A DNA stretch of 64,000 nt from Tous-C4FEB sp044356555. GTDB taxonomy: Bacteria > Verrucomicrobiota > Verrucomicrobiia > Opitutales > Opitutaceae. The translations under genes were made by a program, and so were the position numbers. Below the pieces are notes generated by a model. It was not told where the DNA came from, made no database searches, and was given only the letters and a program-made list of their open reading frames with translations. Every line of letters begins with the position of its first letter. The stretch's first letter is position 1. The DNA is taken from the NCBI GenBank assembly GCA_044356555.1, contig JBIKWB010000005.1, forward strand, positions 128,780 through 192,779. Direction: 5' to 3'. Below, one piece after another: positions 43,034 to 50,975 of the stretch.

Positions 43034-45211
43034 ATGACGACTGAAACGCTGGCCGGAGTCTGGGTGGATGATGACGGCCGCGTGCACCTTGCGGTGGTCA
43101 CACCTGAAGGCGGACGGCGGGAGCAGACTGACGGGCTGAGACCCTTTGCTTGGTTGAGTGGGGCGCCGTTGGAGGCGCCGGCGGGGATCACGATCGAGAC
43201 CTTGAAAGGCGAAGCGATGTTTGGGCGGTTGGCGCACGCGGAGACTTTGGAAGGTTACGATGCATTTTTGAAAACGGCGAAGCTCACGGGCGGCGTCGAT
43301 GCGGTGCGGCCGTTGGAGAACCAGTATCTGATCCAGCAACGCGCACGGCTTTATCGGGAGCTGAGTTTTGGCCAGGTGCGGCGGTGTCAGTTGGACATCG
43401 AAACGGCCTCGGCGGACGGGAGTTTTAGCGACGCCGGCCGGCCCGAGGATCGAGTGTTGGCGGTGGGTCTGCGTTGCGGCGGGAAGAACCGGTTGCTCCT
43501 GCTCGAAGCGGCGACGGACGAGGCGGAGAAAAAACTTCTGATCGAGTTCAACGCGGCGCTGGCCGAGCTCGATCCGGACGTGATCGAAGGGCACAATATC
43601 TTCAAGTTCGACCTGGATTATCTCAGGCAGCGGGCGAAGCGCCACAAGGTGCCGTGCGCGTGGGGTCGGTTTGGCCAAAAGGCATCGTTCCGCACCAGCC
43701 GGTTGAAAGTCGCGGAGCGCTGGATCGATTTTCCGCGCTGCGATCTGCCGGGGCGCACCGTGGTGGACACCTATCTGCTCGTGCAGCTCTACGATATCAC
43801 GACGCGGGAGCTGACGGCGTATGGGCTCAAAGATGTGGCCGTGTATTTCGGCATCACCGATGAGGACAGCGACGAGCGCACCTACCTTGACGGCGGAAAG
43901 ATCGCGGAGACCTTTTGGGCCGACCGCGCGCGTTTTTGCGCGTATCTCGAGGATGATTTGCGCGAGACGCAGGGGCTTTCGGATCTGCTATTGCCGACCT
44001 ATTTCGAGCAAACGCGGACGTTTCCGATTCTGCTCCAAGAGGCGACGCTGCGCGGCACGACGGCGAAGATCGACCTGCTGTTTTTGGAGGAATACTACCA
44101 CGCCCGACAGGCGGTGCCGGTGCCGTTGGAGGTCGCGCCGTTCGACGGAGGATTCACGAAGAGCTATCAGGAAGGCGTGTTTAAGAACGTGCTGCACTTC
44201 GACGTGGCGTCGCTCTACCCAAGCCTGCTGCTGAGCATCGCCCGGAATCCGCGCAACGACTCGCTCGGTGTTTTCATCCCGCTGCTGAAATCGCTGCGGG
44301 AGTATCGTTTGAAATTTAAGTTGCTCGCGCGCACGGCGGCGACGGCGGACGAACGCGCGGAGGCGCAGGCACGGCAGGCGTCGTTCAAGATTTTGATCAA
44401 CTCGTTCTACGGCTATTTGGGGTTTTCCGGCGCGCGGTTCGGCGACGGTGAACTGGCGGCGGAAGTGACGCGGCGAGGACGCGAGTTGTTGCAGGCGTTG
44501 ATCGAGGAGTTTTCGCGGCAGGGTTGCACGATCCTGGAGGCGGACACGGACGGGATCTACCTGGCGTCGGAGAAGGATTTCGCGGCGCCGGAGAAACTGT
44601 TGGCGCGCGTGGCGCCGACGTTGCCGCCGGGCATCGAGCTCGAATACGACGGCAGCTACACGGCGATGTTCTGCTACAAGGCGAAGAACTACGCGCTCTA
44701 CGACGGGAAAAAAATGACGCTGCGCGGCAGCGCGCTGCGCTCGCGGGGCATCGAGCCGTTCTTGAAGAAACTGTCGCGGCAGCTCTTGAGGTATTTGGTT
44801 GGAGCGTCGGAGGAGTCGCCGTTGGCGCTGCTCGGGGAATTGCGGACGCAGCTGGAGGCGCGGGCGCTGCCGGTGGTGGAGGTAGCGAAGAGCGAATCGC
44901 TGAGCATGAACCCGGACGCCTACGAGCGCTTCATCGCCGAGGGTGGAAAACCGCGGCGGGCTTCCGCGGAGGCGGCGCTGAAGATGAATCCGCGGCCTCG
45001 AATGGGAGAGCGGATCGCGTATTTTATCGCGCCGAAACAGAAAGGACAAACGAGCGACTGGCAGCGGGCGCAGCCGGTGGAGTTGTTCAACCCGGCGACG
45101 GCGCCCTACGACGCGGGTTATTACACGGACAAACTCGACGACTGGAGCGAGCGCTACGGAAAGTTTATCGGCGTGAAACCGCCGGGGGGAGTGCAGGGGG
45201 AGTTGTTGTAG
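43034..45211 (+). CDS. polB: Family B DNA polymerase (Pol II-like)
   Basis: This 725-residue polymerase has an intact 3'-5' exonuclease (LDIETAS at 120, GHNIFKFDLDYL at 186, YLEDDLRET at 303) and all palm motifs: A DVASLYPS at 389, B KILINSFYGYLGF at 451 and C EADTDGIYL at 501. A CYKAKNYALYDGKK segment with the conserved Lys follows. It is comparable in size to E. coli Pol II (783) and archaeal PolB. It would act in repair synthesis or bypass and is not the replicase. ATG at 43034 is chosen over a start seven codons upstream inside the RNA's terminal T-tract. It is a single-gene unit, convergent with the MoeB-like gene. Confidence 0.95.
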   Translation: MTTETLAGVWVDDDGRVHLAVVTPEGGRREQTDGLRPFAWLSGAPLEAPAGITIETLKGEAMFGRLAHAETLEGYDAFLKTAKLTGGVDAVRPLENQYLIQQRARLYRELSFGQVRRCQLDIETASADGSFSDAGRPEDRVLAVGLRCGGKNRLLLLEAATDEAEKKLLIEFNAALAELDPDVIEGHNIFKFDLDYLRQRAKRHKVPCAWGRFGQKASFRTSRLKVAERWIDFPRCDLPGRTVVDTYLLVQLYDITTRELTAYGLKDVAVYFGITDEDSDERTYLDGGKIAETFWADRARFCAYLEDDLRETQGLSDLLLPTYFEQTRTFPILLQEATLRGTTAKIDLLFLEEYYHARQAVPVPLEVAPFDGGFTKSYQEGVFKNVLHFDVASLYPSLLLSIARNPRNDSLGVFIPLLKSLREYRLKFKLLARTAATADERAEAQARQASFKILINSFYGYLGFSGARFGDGELAAEVTRRGRELLQALIEEFSRQGCTILEADTDGIYLASEKDFAAPEKLLARVAPTLPPGIELEYDGSYTAMFCYKAKNYALYDGKKMTLRGSALRSRGIEPFLKKLSRQLLRYLVGASEESPLALLGELRTQLEARALPVVEVAKSESLSMNPDAYERFIAEGGKPRRASAEAALKMNPRPRMGERIAYFIAPKQKGQTSDWQRAQPVELFNPATAPYDAGYYTDKLDDWSERYGKFIGVKPPGGVQGELL

Positions 45212-45243
45212 GCGGCGAAACGGTGGGCGTGCGGTAGGGACTA

Positions 45244-45346
45244 GAGGGTAGGGACGGCTCTCCGAGCTGTCCTCGAGGCGCGGTTCGGTTGGGACGTGGG
45301 TAGGGCTTGGACTTGGCGGACGTCTCGGAGAGCCGTCCCTACCCTC
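45244..45346. repeat. REPIN-like inverted pair of REP palindromes
   Basis: A 23-bp arm at 45244-45266 beginning GAGGGTAGGGACGGCTC is repeated as a perfect reverse complement at 45324-45346. Each arm is itself the start of a hairpin (GGACGGCTC, TCC, GAGCTGTCC and its mirror). The centre is 57 bp. Two REPs facing each other like this form a REPIN. The right arm overlaps two bases of the MoeB-like stop codon. Confidence 0.8.
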
Positions 45347-46517
45347 AATAGCGGCGGAGTGTGGGGTCGATCTGCTCGGCCCAAGCCTCGATACCGCCGG
45401 CGACGTTGCTCACGCGCGTAAAGCCTTGGGCGCGCAAATACTCGGTCACCCGCAGGCTCCGGGCGCCGTGATGGCAATGAATGAGGAGGTGTTTCTCTCG
45501 CGGCAGGTCACCGAGGCGCTCGGGAATCTGGCGCATCGGGATCGGCTCGGCGCCGGCGATCGCGCAGATCTCGAATTCGAAGGGCTCGCGCACGTCGATC
45601 AGGTGCGTGTCGGATGCGGCGGTGGTCAGCAGGCGGTGCGATGCTTCGACGGTGAGTTCGAGTGGGACGGAGTCGGGTGTCATGAGGAGTGGGGCGGGAG
45701 CGCAGGTAAAATCGTAGCGAGCGGGATCGAGTGTGGTGATGATAGGTTCGGCGCCGCAGAGGCGGCAGGCGGGGTCCCGGGGAATTTTAAGGGTGGAGAA
45801 TTTTTGGCCGAGGGCGTCGTAGGTGAGCAGGCGGCCACGCAACGGTTCGCCGATGCCGGTGATGAGCTTGACCGCTTCGAGCGCCTGAAGACTGCCGATG
45901 ACGCCGCAGAGCGCGCCGAGGACGCCCGCCTCACCGCAATTGGGGACGGTGCCGGCCGCGGGTGGCTCGGGGAAAAGGCAGCGGTAGCAAGGGCCGCCAT
46001 GGGCGGGGTCGAAGACGCTCACCTGGCCCTCGAAGCGGTAGACGCTGCCATAGACCAGAGGCCGGCGCGCAAGAGCGGCGGCGTCATTGTTCAGGTAACG
46101 GCTTGAGAAATTATCCGTGCCGTCGACGACGACATCGTAGCCGGCGAAGAGCGCGGGAGCGTTGGCGACCGTGACGCCCTCGGGGTGTTCGATGACGGTG
46201 ATGAACGGATTGGTGGCGCGCAGGCGGCTCGCGGCGGACGTGACCTTGAGTTCGCCGACGGTGGAGTCCTGGTGGAGAAGTTGGCGCTGAAGGTTGTGGG
46301 TTTCGACGCGGTCGAAGTCGGCGATGCCGAGGGTGCCGACGCCGGCGGCCGCGAGGTAAAGGGCGGCGGGACTACCGAGACCGCCGGCGCCGATGACGAG
46401 GACACGGGCGGCGGCGAGCTTTTGTTGGCCGGCGACGCCGAGCTCTTCCAGGAGAATATGCCGGCTGTAGCGCGCGAGTTCGGCGGGAGTGAGAGTCGGA
46501 AGCGAAACGGCGGCCAT
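45345..46517 (-). CDS. MoeB/ThiF-type adenylyltransferase with rhodanese domain (MoeZ/MOCS3-like)
   Basis: This 390-residue E1-like enzyme adenylates the C-terminus of a ThiS/MoaD-type sulfur carrier and passes sulfur to it. The ATP site is GAGGLGSPAALYLAAAGVG (residues 43-61), zinc is held by C177, C180, C251 and C254, and the transfer Cys is C194 in PNCGEAGVLG. A C-terminal rhodanese domain (residues ~285-390) has its active-site Cys348 in IHCHHGARS. This matches MoeZ/MOCS3 proteins serving molybdopterin, thiamin or tRNA thiolation. The carrier gene is not adjacent. The ATG at 46517 is 78 bp from divergent ruvX. Confidence 0.92.
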   Translation of the reverse strand: MAAVSLPTLTPAELARYSRHILLEELGVAGQQKLAAARVLVIGAGGLGSPAALYLAAAGVGTLGIADFDRVETHNLQRQLLHQDSTVGELKVTSAASRLRATNPFITVIEHPEGVTVANAPALFAGYDVVVDGTDNFSSRYLNNDAAALARRPLVYGSVYRFEGQVSVFDPAHGGPCYRCLFPEPPAAGTVPNCGEAGVLGALCGVIGSLQALEAVKLITGIGEPLRGRLLTYDALGQKFSTLKIPRDPACRLCGAEPIITTLDPARYDFTCAPAPLLMTPDSVPLELTVEASHRLLTTAASDTHLIDVREPFEFEICAIAGAEPIPMRQIPERLGDLPREKHLLIHCHHGARSLRVTEYLRAQGFTRVSNVAGGIEAWAEQIDPTLRRY

Positions 46518-46595
46518 AGTTGGGAAAAGAGAGCGGGTGCAGGTTGAGTCGCAAATGAAATTGCGCCGCGCGGAAGAGGCCGGCGGAATCGGATT

Positions 46596-47030
46596 ATGCG
46601 CTTGATCGGGATCGACTATGGCACTCGCCGGCTGGGGCTCGCTTTCGGCGACGAGATTGGCGTGGCGACGCCGCTGCCGGCGCAAGTGGAGGCCGAGGCT
46701 GAACGGCGCTGGGCCGGAATGGTGGCGCAGGTGAAGGCGAGGCGGGCAACAGATCTCGTCCTCGGCTATCCGCTCAACATGGATGGAACGGCGGGATTTA
46801 AAGCGAAGGAAGTGGATGCGTTTGCCGCGCGGTTGAAAGCGGAACTCGGGCTGCCGGTGCACCTCGTTGACGAAACGCTCACGAGCCATGAGGCGGAGTC
46901 CACCATTTCGAAACATCGGCGACGCGAGGTGCGGGCGAGCGGGATCGTGGATTCGCGGGCGGCGACGCTGATTCTACAGGATTTCCTTGATCAAAAATTT
47001 CCGCAGATTCCGCCGGATGAATCGCGCTGA
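46596..47030 (+). CDS. ruvX: Pre-16S rRNA nuclease / RuvX (YqgF)
   Basis: This 144-residue RNase H-fold protein processes the 5' end of pre-16S rRNA and may act at Holliday junctions. It begins MRLIGIDYGTRRLGLAF with the first acidic residue, has the LVLGYPLNMDGT loop, and VDETLTSHEAE and GIVDSRAATLILQDFLD with the remaining acidic positions. Length is normal. It is divergent from the MoeB-like gene and 90 bp upstream of truA, with a repeat in between. Confidence 0.95.
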   Translation: MRLIGIDYGTRRLGLAFGDEIGVATPLPAQVEAEAERRWAGMVAQVKARRATDLVLGYPLNMDGTAGFKAKEVDAFAARLKAELGLPVHLVDETLTSHEAESTISKHRRREVRASGIVDSRAATLILQDFLDQKFPQIPPDESR

Positions 47031-47083
47031 GGGAAAGGGGAAGATGGAGGGTGGCGCGGGACGCGCGTCGGCCGGCGAGATGG

Positions 47084-47125
47084 ATTGCCACGTCGTCCCG
47101 CGGGAGCGGGACTCTTGGCAATGAC
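47084..47125. repeat. Palindromic repeat that supplies the truA start codon
   Basis: ATTGCCA and TGGCAAT are mirror arms around a GTCCCGCGGGAGCGGGAC hairpin. The right arm continues into ATGAC, whose ATG is the best truA start. It is the same family as 42736 and 55587. Confidence 0.65.
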
Positions 47126-47894
47126 AGAGACCAAGGAGCATGAGACCGGTGATGGAGGCACGCGCTGGAAGTGTGTGTGCGCTTACGACGGCGCGCCGTT
47201 TGCCGGTTGGCAGAGCCAAGCGGGAGGAAACAGTATTCAGGATGTGATTGAGGCGCGGCTGACGCAGATTTTTGGGACACCGCGGCGGATTCACGGCAGC
47301 GGTCGGACAGACGCGGGCGTGCACGCGCGGGCGCAGGTGTTTCACTTTGAGGCGGAGTGGCGGCATGGCGCGGAACGGCTGTTGGCGGCGATGCGCTCGG
47401 AGTTGTCGCCTGCGATTCAGATCATCTCGGTCGGGCAGGTGTCCAAGGAGTTTCACGCGCGGTTTTCGGCGACGGGGAAGATCTACACGTATTACCTGCA
47501 CCTCGGGGATGCGGATCCGTTTACGCGGCCGTATTGCTGGCCGGTGTTTCGCGAGCTCGATTTTGTCGCGATGGAAGCGGTGGCGGCGGAGTTGCGCGGC
47601 ACGCATGATTTTAAGGCCTTCTCGGCGTTCAACGGCACGGAGCGCGAAGATACCGTGAGGGATTTGCGGCGGCTCGAGATCGCGCGGCGGGGGGCGAAGG
47701 TGCGGATCACGGCAGAGGCCAACGGATTTCTCTACAAGATGGTTCGGAGTCTCGCGGGCGCGCTGGTAGCTGCAGGCGAAGGGCGGATGCCGGCGGAGGC
47801 GGTGCGGGCGATTTTGGCGGCGAAGGTGCGGACCAATGCCGTGCGCACGGCGCCGCCGCAGGGGTTGTTTTTGGAGAAGGTGCTCTACCGGTGA
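47121..47894 (+). CDS. truA: tRNA pseudouridine(38-40) synthase TruA
   Basis: This 257-residue enzyme makes pseudouridine at positions 38-40 of tRNA anticodon arms. The catalytic Asp64 lies in HGSGRTDAGVHA. Other matches are CAYDGAPFAGWQSQ near the N-terminus, FHARFSATGKIYTYYL, and the C-terminal NGFLYKMVRSLAGALVAAGEGR. The ATG at 47121 falls inside a palindromic repeat, so the first few residues (MTETKEHETGDGG) are poorly conserved filler; the homologous part starts around residue 15. Its stop overlaps the comF start (GTGA). Confidence 0.95.
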   Translation: MTETKEHETGDGGTRWKCVCAYDGAPFAGWQSQAGGNSIQDVIEARLTQIFGTPRRIHGSGRTDAGVHARAQVFHFEAEWRHGAERLLAAMRSELSPAIQIISVGQVSKEFHARFSATGKIYTYYLHLGDADPFTRPYCWPVFRELDFVAMEAVAAELRGTHDFKAFSAFNGTEREDTVRDLRRLEIARRGAKVRITAEANGFLYKMVRSLAGALVAAGEGRMPAEAVRAILAAKVRTNAVRTAPPQGLFLEKVLYR

Positions 47895-48616
47895 GCGGGC
47901 TTGGCGAACTGTGGCGCGGGTTGGGCGACGTGGTGTTTCCGCCGTCGTGTGTGGGGTGTCGGGGCGTGGTCGAAAGGAGCGGATTCAACCACGTCTGCGT
48001 GAAGTGCGCGGGGCAACTCGACTTTGTGGTGGCTCCGCACTGCTCGACGTGCGGATCGCCGTTCTACGGCGTCGTCGACGGTGAGCGGTCGTGTCCGCAT
48101 TGCGCAGGGTTGAACCCGGCGTTTGGGTCGGGCTGCACGGCGGTGCTCTTTAAAGGACCGGCGCGCGCCCTCGTGATCGAGCTTAAGTATCATCGCGGGC
48201 GGCATGTCGTCGCGGACATGGCGGAGATATTTCGGCGTTCGCCCGAGATTCTGGCGGTGGTCACGGGTGCGGTGCTGGTGCCGGTGCCGCTGCACCCACG
48301 GAAGGCGCGCGAGCGGGGATTCAACCAAAGTGCGTTGCTGGCGGCGAGTTTGGCGCGGCTCGGAGGCGGACGGGTCGAGGAGGTGTTGCGACGGGAGGTG
48401 GACACGCCGACGCAGACGGCGTTCGACCGGAAAACGCGGCAGGCAAACCTCAAAAATGCCTTTGCACTGGCTCCGGGCGTGACGCTTACTCCGGGCCAAC
48501 AATATGTGCTCGTTGATGATGTTTTCACCACCGGTTCCACGCTCAACAGTTGCGCGCGGGTCCTGCGTCGCGCCGGGGCTTTGAAACTCGACGTCGTCAC
48601 CTTCGCCCACGGCTGA
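47891..48616 (+). CDS. comF: ComF-family phosphoribosyltransferase-like protein
   Basis: This 241-residue protein has two N-terminal CxxC pairs (CVGC, CVKC, CSTC, CPHC) for zinc and a C-terminal PRTase-like domain with YVLVDDVFTTGSTLNSC as the PRPP motif. This is the ComF/ComFC pattern. ComFC is required for natural transformation in several bacteria, though many ComF-family proteins are annotated without test. The GTG start overlaps truA by four bases. RERGFNQSALLA matches the family's central helix. accD follows after 20 bp. Confidence 0.9.
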   Translation: MSGLGELWRGLGDVVFPPSCVGCRGVVERSGFNHVCVKCAGQLDFVVAPHCSTCGSPFYGVVDGERSCPHCAGLNPAFGSGCTAVLFKGPARALVIELKYHRGRHVVADMAEIFRRSPEILAVVTGAVLVPVPLHPRKARERGFNQSALLAASLARLGGGRVEEVLRREVDTPTQTAFDRKTRQANLKNAFALAPGVTLTPGQQYVLVDDVFTTGSTLNSCARVLRRAGALKLDVVTFAHG

Positions 48617-48636
48617 TTTCCGTTCCTCTTTTCGCC

Positions 48637-49506
48637 ATGCATTTCGACAAACCGACTTACAAAGTCCGCAAAACCGCCAAGAAAGAGATTCCTAAGGGGC
48701 TCTACACGAAAGACCCGCTGACGGGGGAAATCCTCTTCAACAAGGAGATCGAGGACAACCAGATGGTGGTGCCACGTAGCGGGCATCACTTCCCAATCGG
48801 GGCGCGGGCGCGGATCGAGTCGCTGTTCGACGGCGGCACGTTTGTGGAAACCGACGCCGGCGTGACCTCGGGCGATCCCTTGAAATTTGTCGATTCGCAG
48901 GCGTATCCCGAACGGATCAAACGTTACAAGAAAGAGAGCGGCCTGCCCGAGGCGGTGATCTGCGGGATGGGCAAGATCCTTGGGATCAAAGTTTCGGTGG
49001 CGGTGATGGACTTTCGTTTTTGCGGCGGCGCGATGGGTGCGGCTGCGGGCGAAAAAATCACGCGGGCGATCGAGGCGGCCCTGGAGAAGAAAGTGCCGTG
49101 CATCATCTTCAGCGCTTCGGGCGGTGCGCGCATGCAGGAAGGGATTTTCTCGCTGATGCAGATGGCCAAGACGAGCGCGGCGCTTGGTCGGCTGGCGGAG
49201 GCGAAGTTGCCGTTTATATCGGTGCTGACGTCGCCCACGATGGGCGGAGTGACGGCGAGCTTTGCGACGTTGGGCGACGTGATCATAGCGGAGCCGGCGG
49301 CGTTGATCGGTTTTGCCGGCGCGCGGGTCATCAAGGACACCACGAAGCAATCGCTGCCGCCGGGGTTTCAGACGGCGGAGTTTCTGCTCAAACACGGCCT
49401 GATCGACCAGATCGTGCCGCGCTTGGAAATGCGCGAACGGCTGCGGGACCTGCTCGCGGCGTTGCACGCGAGGAAACGGCCGGTGGCGGTTGCCGGCAAA
49501 AACTGA
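48637..49506 (+). CDS. accD: Acetyl-CoA carboxylase carboxyltransferase beta subunit, zinc cysteines lost
   Basis: This 289-residue subunit transfers carboxyl from biotin to acetyl-CoA in fatty-acid synthesis, with AccA. The crotonase-fold core is intact: FRFCGGAMGAAAGEKI, FSASGGARMQEGIFSLMQMAK, TSPTMGGVTASFA, ALIGFAGARVI. The N-terminal zinc ribbon, TKC-x2-C and VC-x2-C in E. coli, reads TKDPLTG and VVPRSG here, so the four cysteines are D26, T29, V45 and S48. The surrounding positions stay aligned (LFNKEIEDNQ, GHHFPIGARARIESL), so this is substitution, not truncation. The ribbon cannot bind zinc as usual. folC follows, as in many bacteria. Confidence 0.94.
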   Translation: MHFDKPTYKVRKTAKKEIPKGLYTKDPLTGEILFNKEIEDNQMVVPRSGHHFPIGARARIESLFDGGTFVETDAGVTSGDPLKFVDSQAYPERIKRYKKESGLPEAVICGMGKILGIKVSVAVMDFRFCGGAMGAAAGEKITRAIEAALEKKVPCIIFSASGGARMQEGIFSLMQMAKTSAALGRLAEAKLPFISVLTSPTMGGVTASFATLGDVIIAEPAALIGFAGARVIKDTTKQSLPPGFQTAEFLLKHGLIDQIVPRLEMRERLRDLLAALHARKRPVAVAGKN

Positions 49507-49549
49507 GTGCGTCCCGGGCTGCCGGGGTGTGGCGTTGTTTTTTCAAGCC

Positions 49550-50884
49550 ATGGGTGACGAACCGAAACTCGCCGATTATGCGGCGGTGCAGGATTATCTC
49601 TTCAGCCTCAAGGCGCAGGGCCTGAAGTTCGGCATCGATCGGATGCGACTGCTGGCGGGTGCGCTGGGGCAGCCGGAGCGTGCGGTGCCCTGCGTGCATA
49701 TTGCGGGGACCAACGGCAAGGGGTCCGTCGCGGCGATGCTCGACGCGATCTTGAAGGAAACGGGACTGAGGCGCGGGCTCTATACCTCGCCGCACCTCGT
49801 GAGGTTGGGCGAACGCGTGCAGGTGGATCGGGTGTTGCTGGGCGAGCAGGAGATCATGGCCTACGCGCAGGAACTGCGGCCGGTGGCGGCGCGACTGGCG
49901 GCGGAGGGCGGCGCGGATGACCATCCGAGTTTTTTTGAGTTCATGACGGCGATGGCGTTTTTGCAGTTCGCCCGGAAAAAGTGCGATGTGAACGTGATCG
50001 AGGTCGGCCTTGGCGGCCGGCTCGACGCCACGAATGTCGTGGCGCCGGCGGTGAGTGTGATCGCATCCATCGGGCTCGATCACTGCGAGATGTTGGGCAA
50101 CACCGTCGAACTGATCGCCGCCGAGAAAGCCGGAATCATCAAGCCGGGCGTGCCGGTCGTGATGGGGCGGGTGGTGCCGGCGGTGGAGCGGGTGATCCGC
50201 GCGCGGGCGGCCGAGTGCGGGTCACGGGTCGTGAGCGTGGCGGAGGAGTTTGGCGAGGATCTGGCGACGTATCCGGCGACTAATTTGGAAGGGGATTACC
50301 AACGCTGGAACGCGGCGACGGCGACTTTGGCCGCGCGGGAGTTGGCGGCGAGGGAAGCGAAGGTGGGCGCGGTTTTGACGGACGAGTTGATCGCGCGTGG
50401 GCTGATGCAGGTCGATTGGCCAGGGCGCTGGCAACGAGTGCGGCTCGGCGGACGGCTCGTGGTGCTTGATGCGTCGCATAATCCGGACGGCGCGCAAGTG
50501 CTGGAGACGAGTTTGGCGCGGCTGGTGGCGGAGACGGGACGGGCGCCGGTGATCGTCACCGGGGTGCTCGGGGCGGCGCGGGCGCGGCCGCTCTTGGAGA
50601 CGATCTGCCACTACGCGCGGGAGATCCACTTCGTCGTGCCGCAACAAGGGCGGGCCTGCGGCTACGAGGAACTCGAGGCGTTGTTGCCGGCGAGTTTTGC
50701 CGCGCGAGGCGGACGGGTGGTGCGTTCGACCGTGGAGACGATTTTCCCGCGCCGGGACGCGTGCACGGCAGGCGGACCGGATGACGTCGTCGTGGTGACA
50801 GGTTCGATTTATCTGCTCGGCGAAGTGATGGCGCGGCTGGCCCCGCAGCGCGGGCCGGGCGAGGGGCGCTTGCAGGATTTTTGA
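49550..50884 (+). CDS. folC: Folylpolyglutamate synthase / dihydrofolate synthase
   Basis: This 444-residue Mur-ligase-family enzyme adds glutamate to folates. It has the P-loop HIAGTNGKGSVAAMLD, the YTSPHLVRLGERVQV segment, EVGLGGRLDATNV, SIGLDHCEMLGNTVE and, in the C-terminal domain, LVVLDASHNPDGAQVL. It begins at ATG 49550, 43 bp after accD, the same neighbour as in many bacteria. folA in this window acts in the same pathway but is unlinked. Whether it also has dihydropteroate ligase activity cannot be read. Confidence 0.94.
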   Translation: MGDEPKLADYAAVQDYLFSLKAQGLKFGIDRMRLLAGALGQPERAVPCVHIAGTNGKGSVAAMLDAILKETGLRRGLYTSPHLVRLGERVQVDRVLLGEQEIMAYAQELRPVAARLAAEGGADDHPSFFEFMTAMAFLQFARKKCDVNVIEVGLGGRLDATNVVAPAVSVIASIGLDHCEMLGNTVELIAAEKAGIIKPGVPVVMGRVVPAVERVIRARAAECGSRVVSVAEEFGEDLATYPATNLEGDYQRWNAATATLAARELAAREAKVGAVLTDELIARGLMQVDWPGRWQRVRLGGRLVVLDASHNPDGAQVLETSLARLVAETGRAPVIVTGVLGAARARPLLETICHYAREIHFVVPQQGRACGYEELEALLPASFAARGGRVVRSTVETIFPRRDACTAGGPDDVVVVTGSIYLLGEVMARLAPQRGPGEGRLQDF

Positions 50885-50947
50885 GGGCGGGGCGGGGACG
50901 CGAGCGAGGTGAGGGCGAGGACGCCGGTGCTCAGCGGGCGCGGCGAA

Positions 50948-50974
50948 GAGGGCGGGTCCGAGACCTCGCCCTAC
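50948..50974 (-). repeat. REP-like palindrome after purA stop
   Basis: On the minus strand the element reads GTAGGGCGAGGTCTCGG and GACCCGCCCTCT, starting one base after the purA TGA. It is the closest in form to the copy at 38009. Confidence 0.7.
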
Positions 50975-50975
50975 T

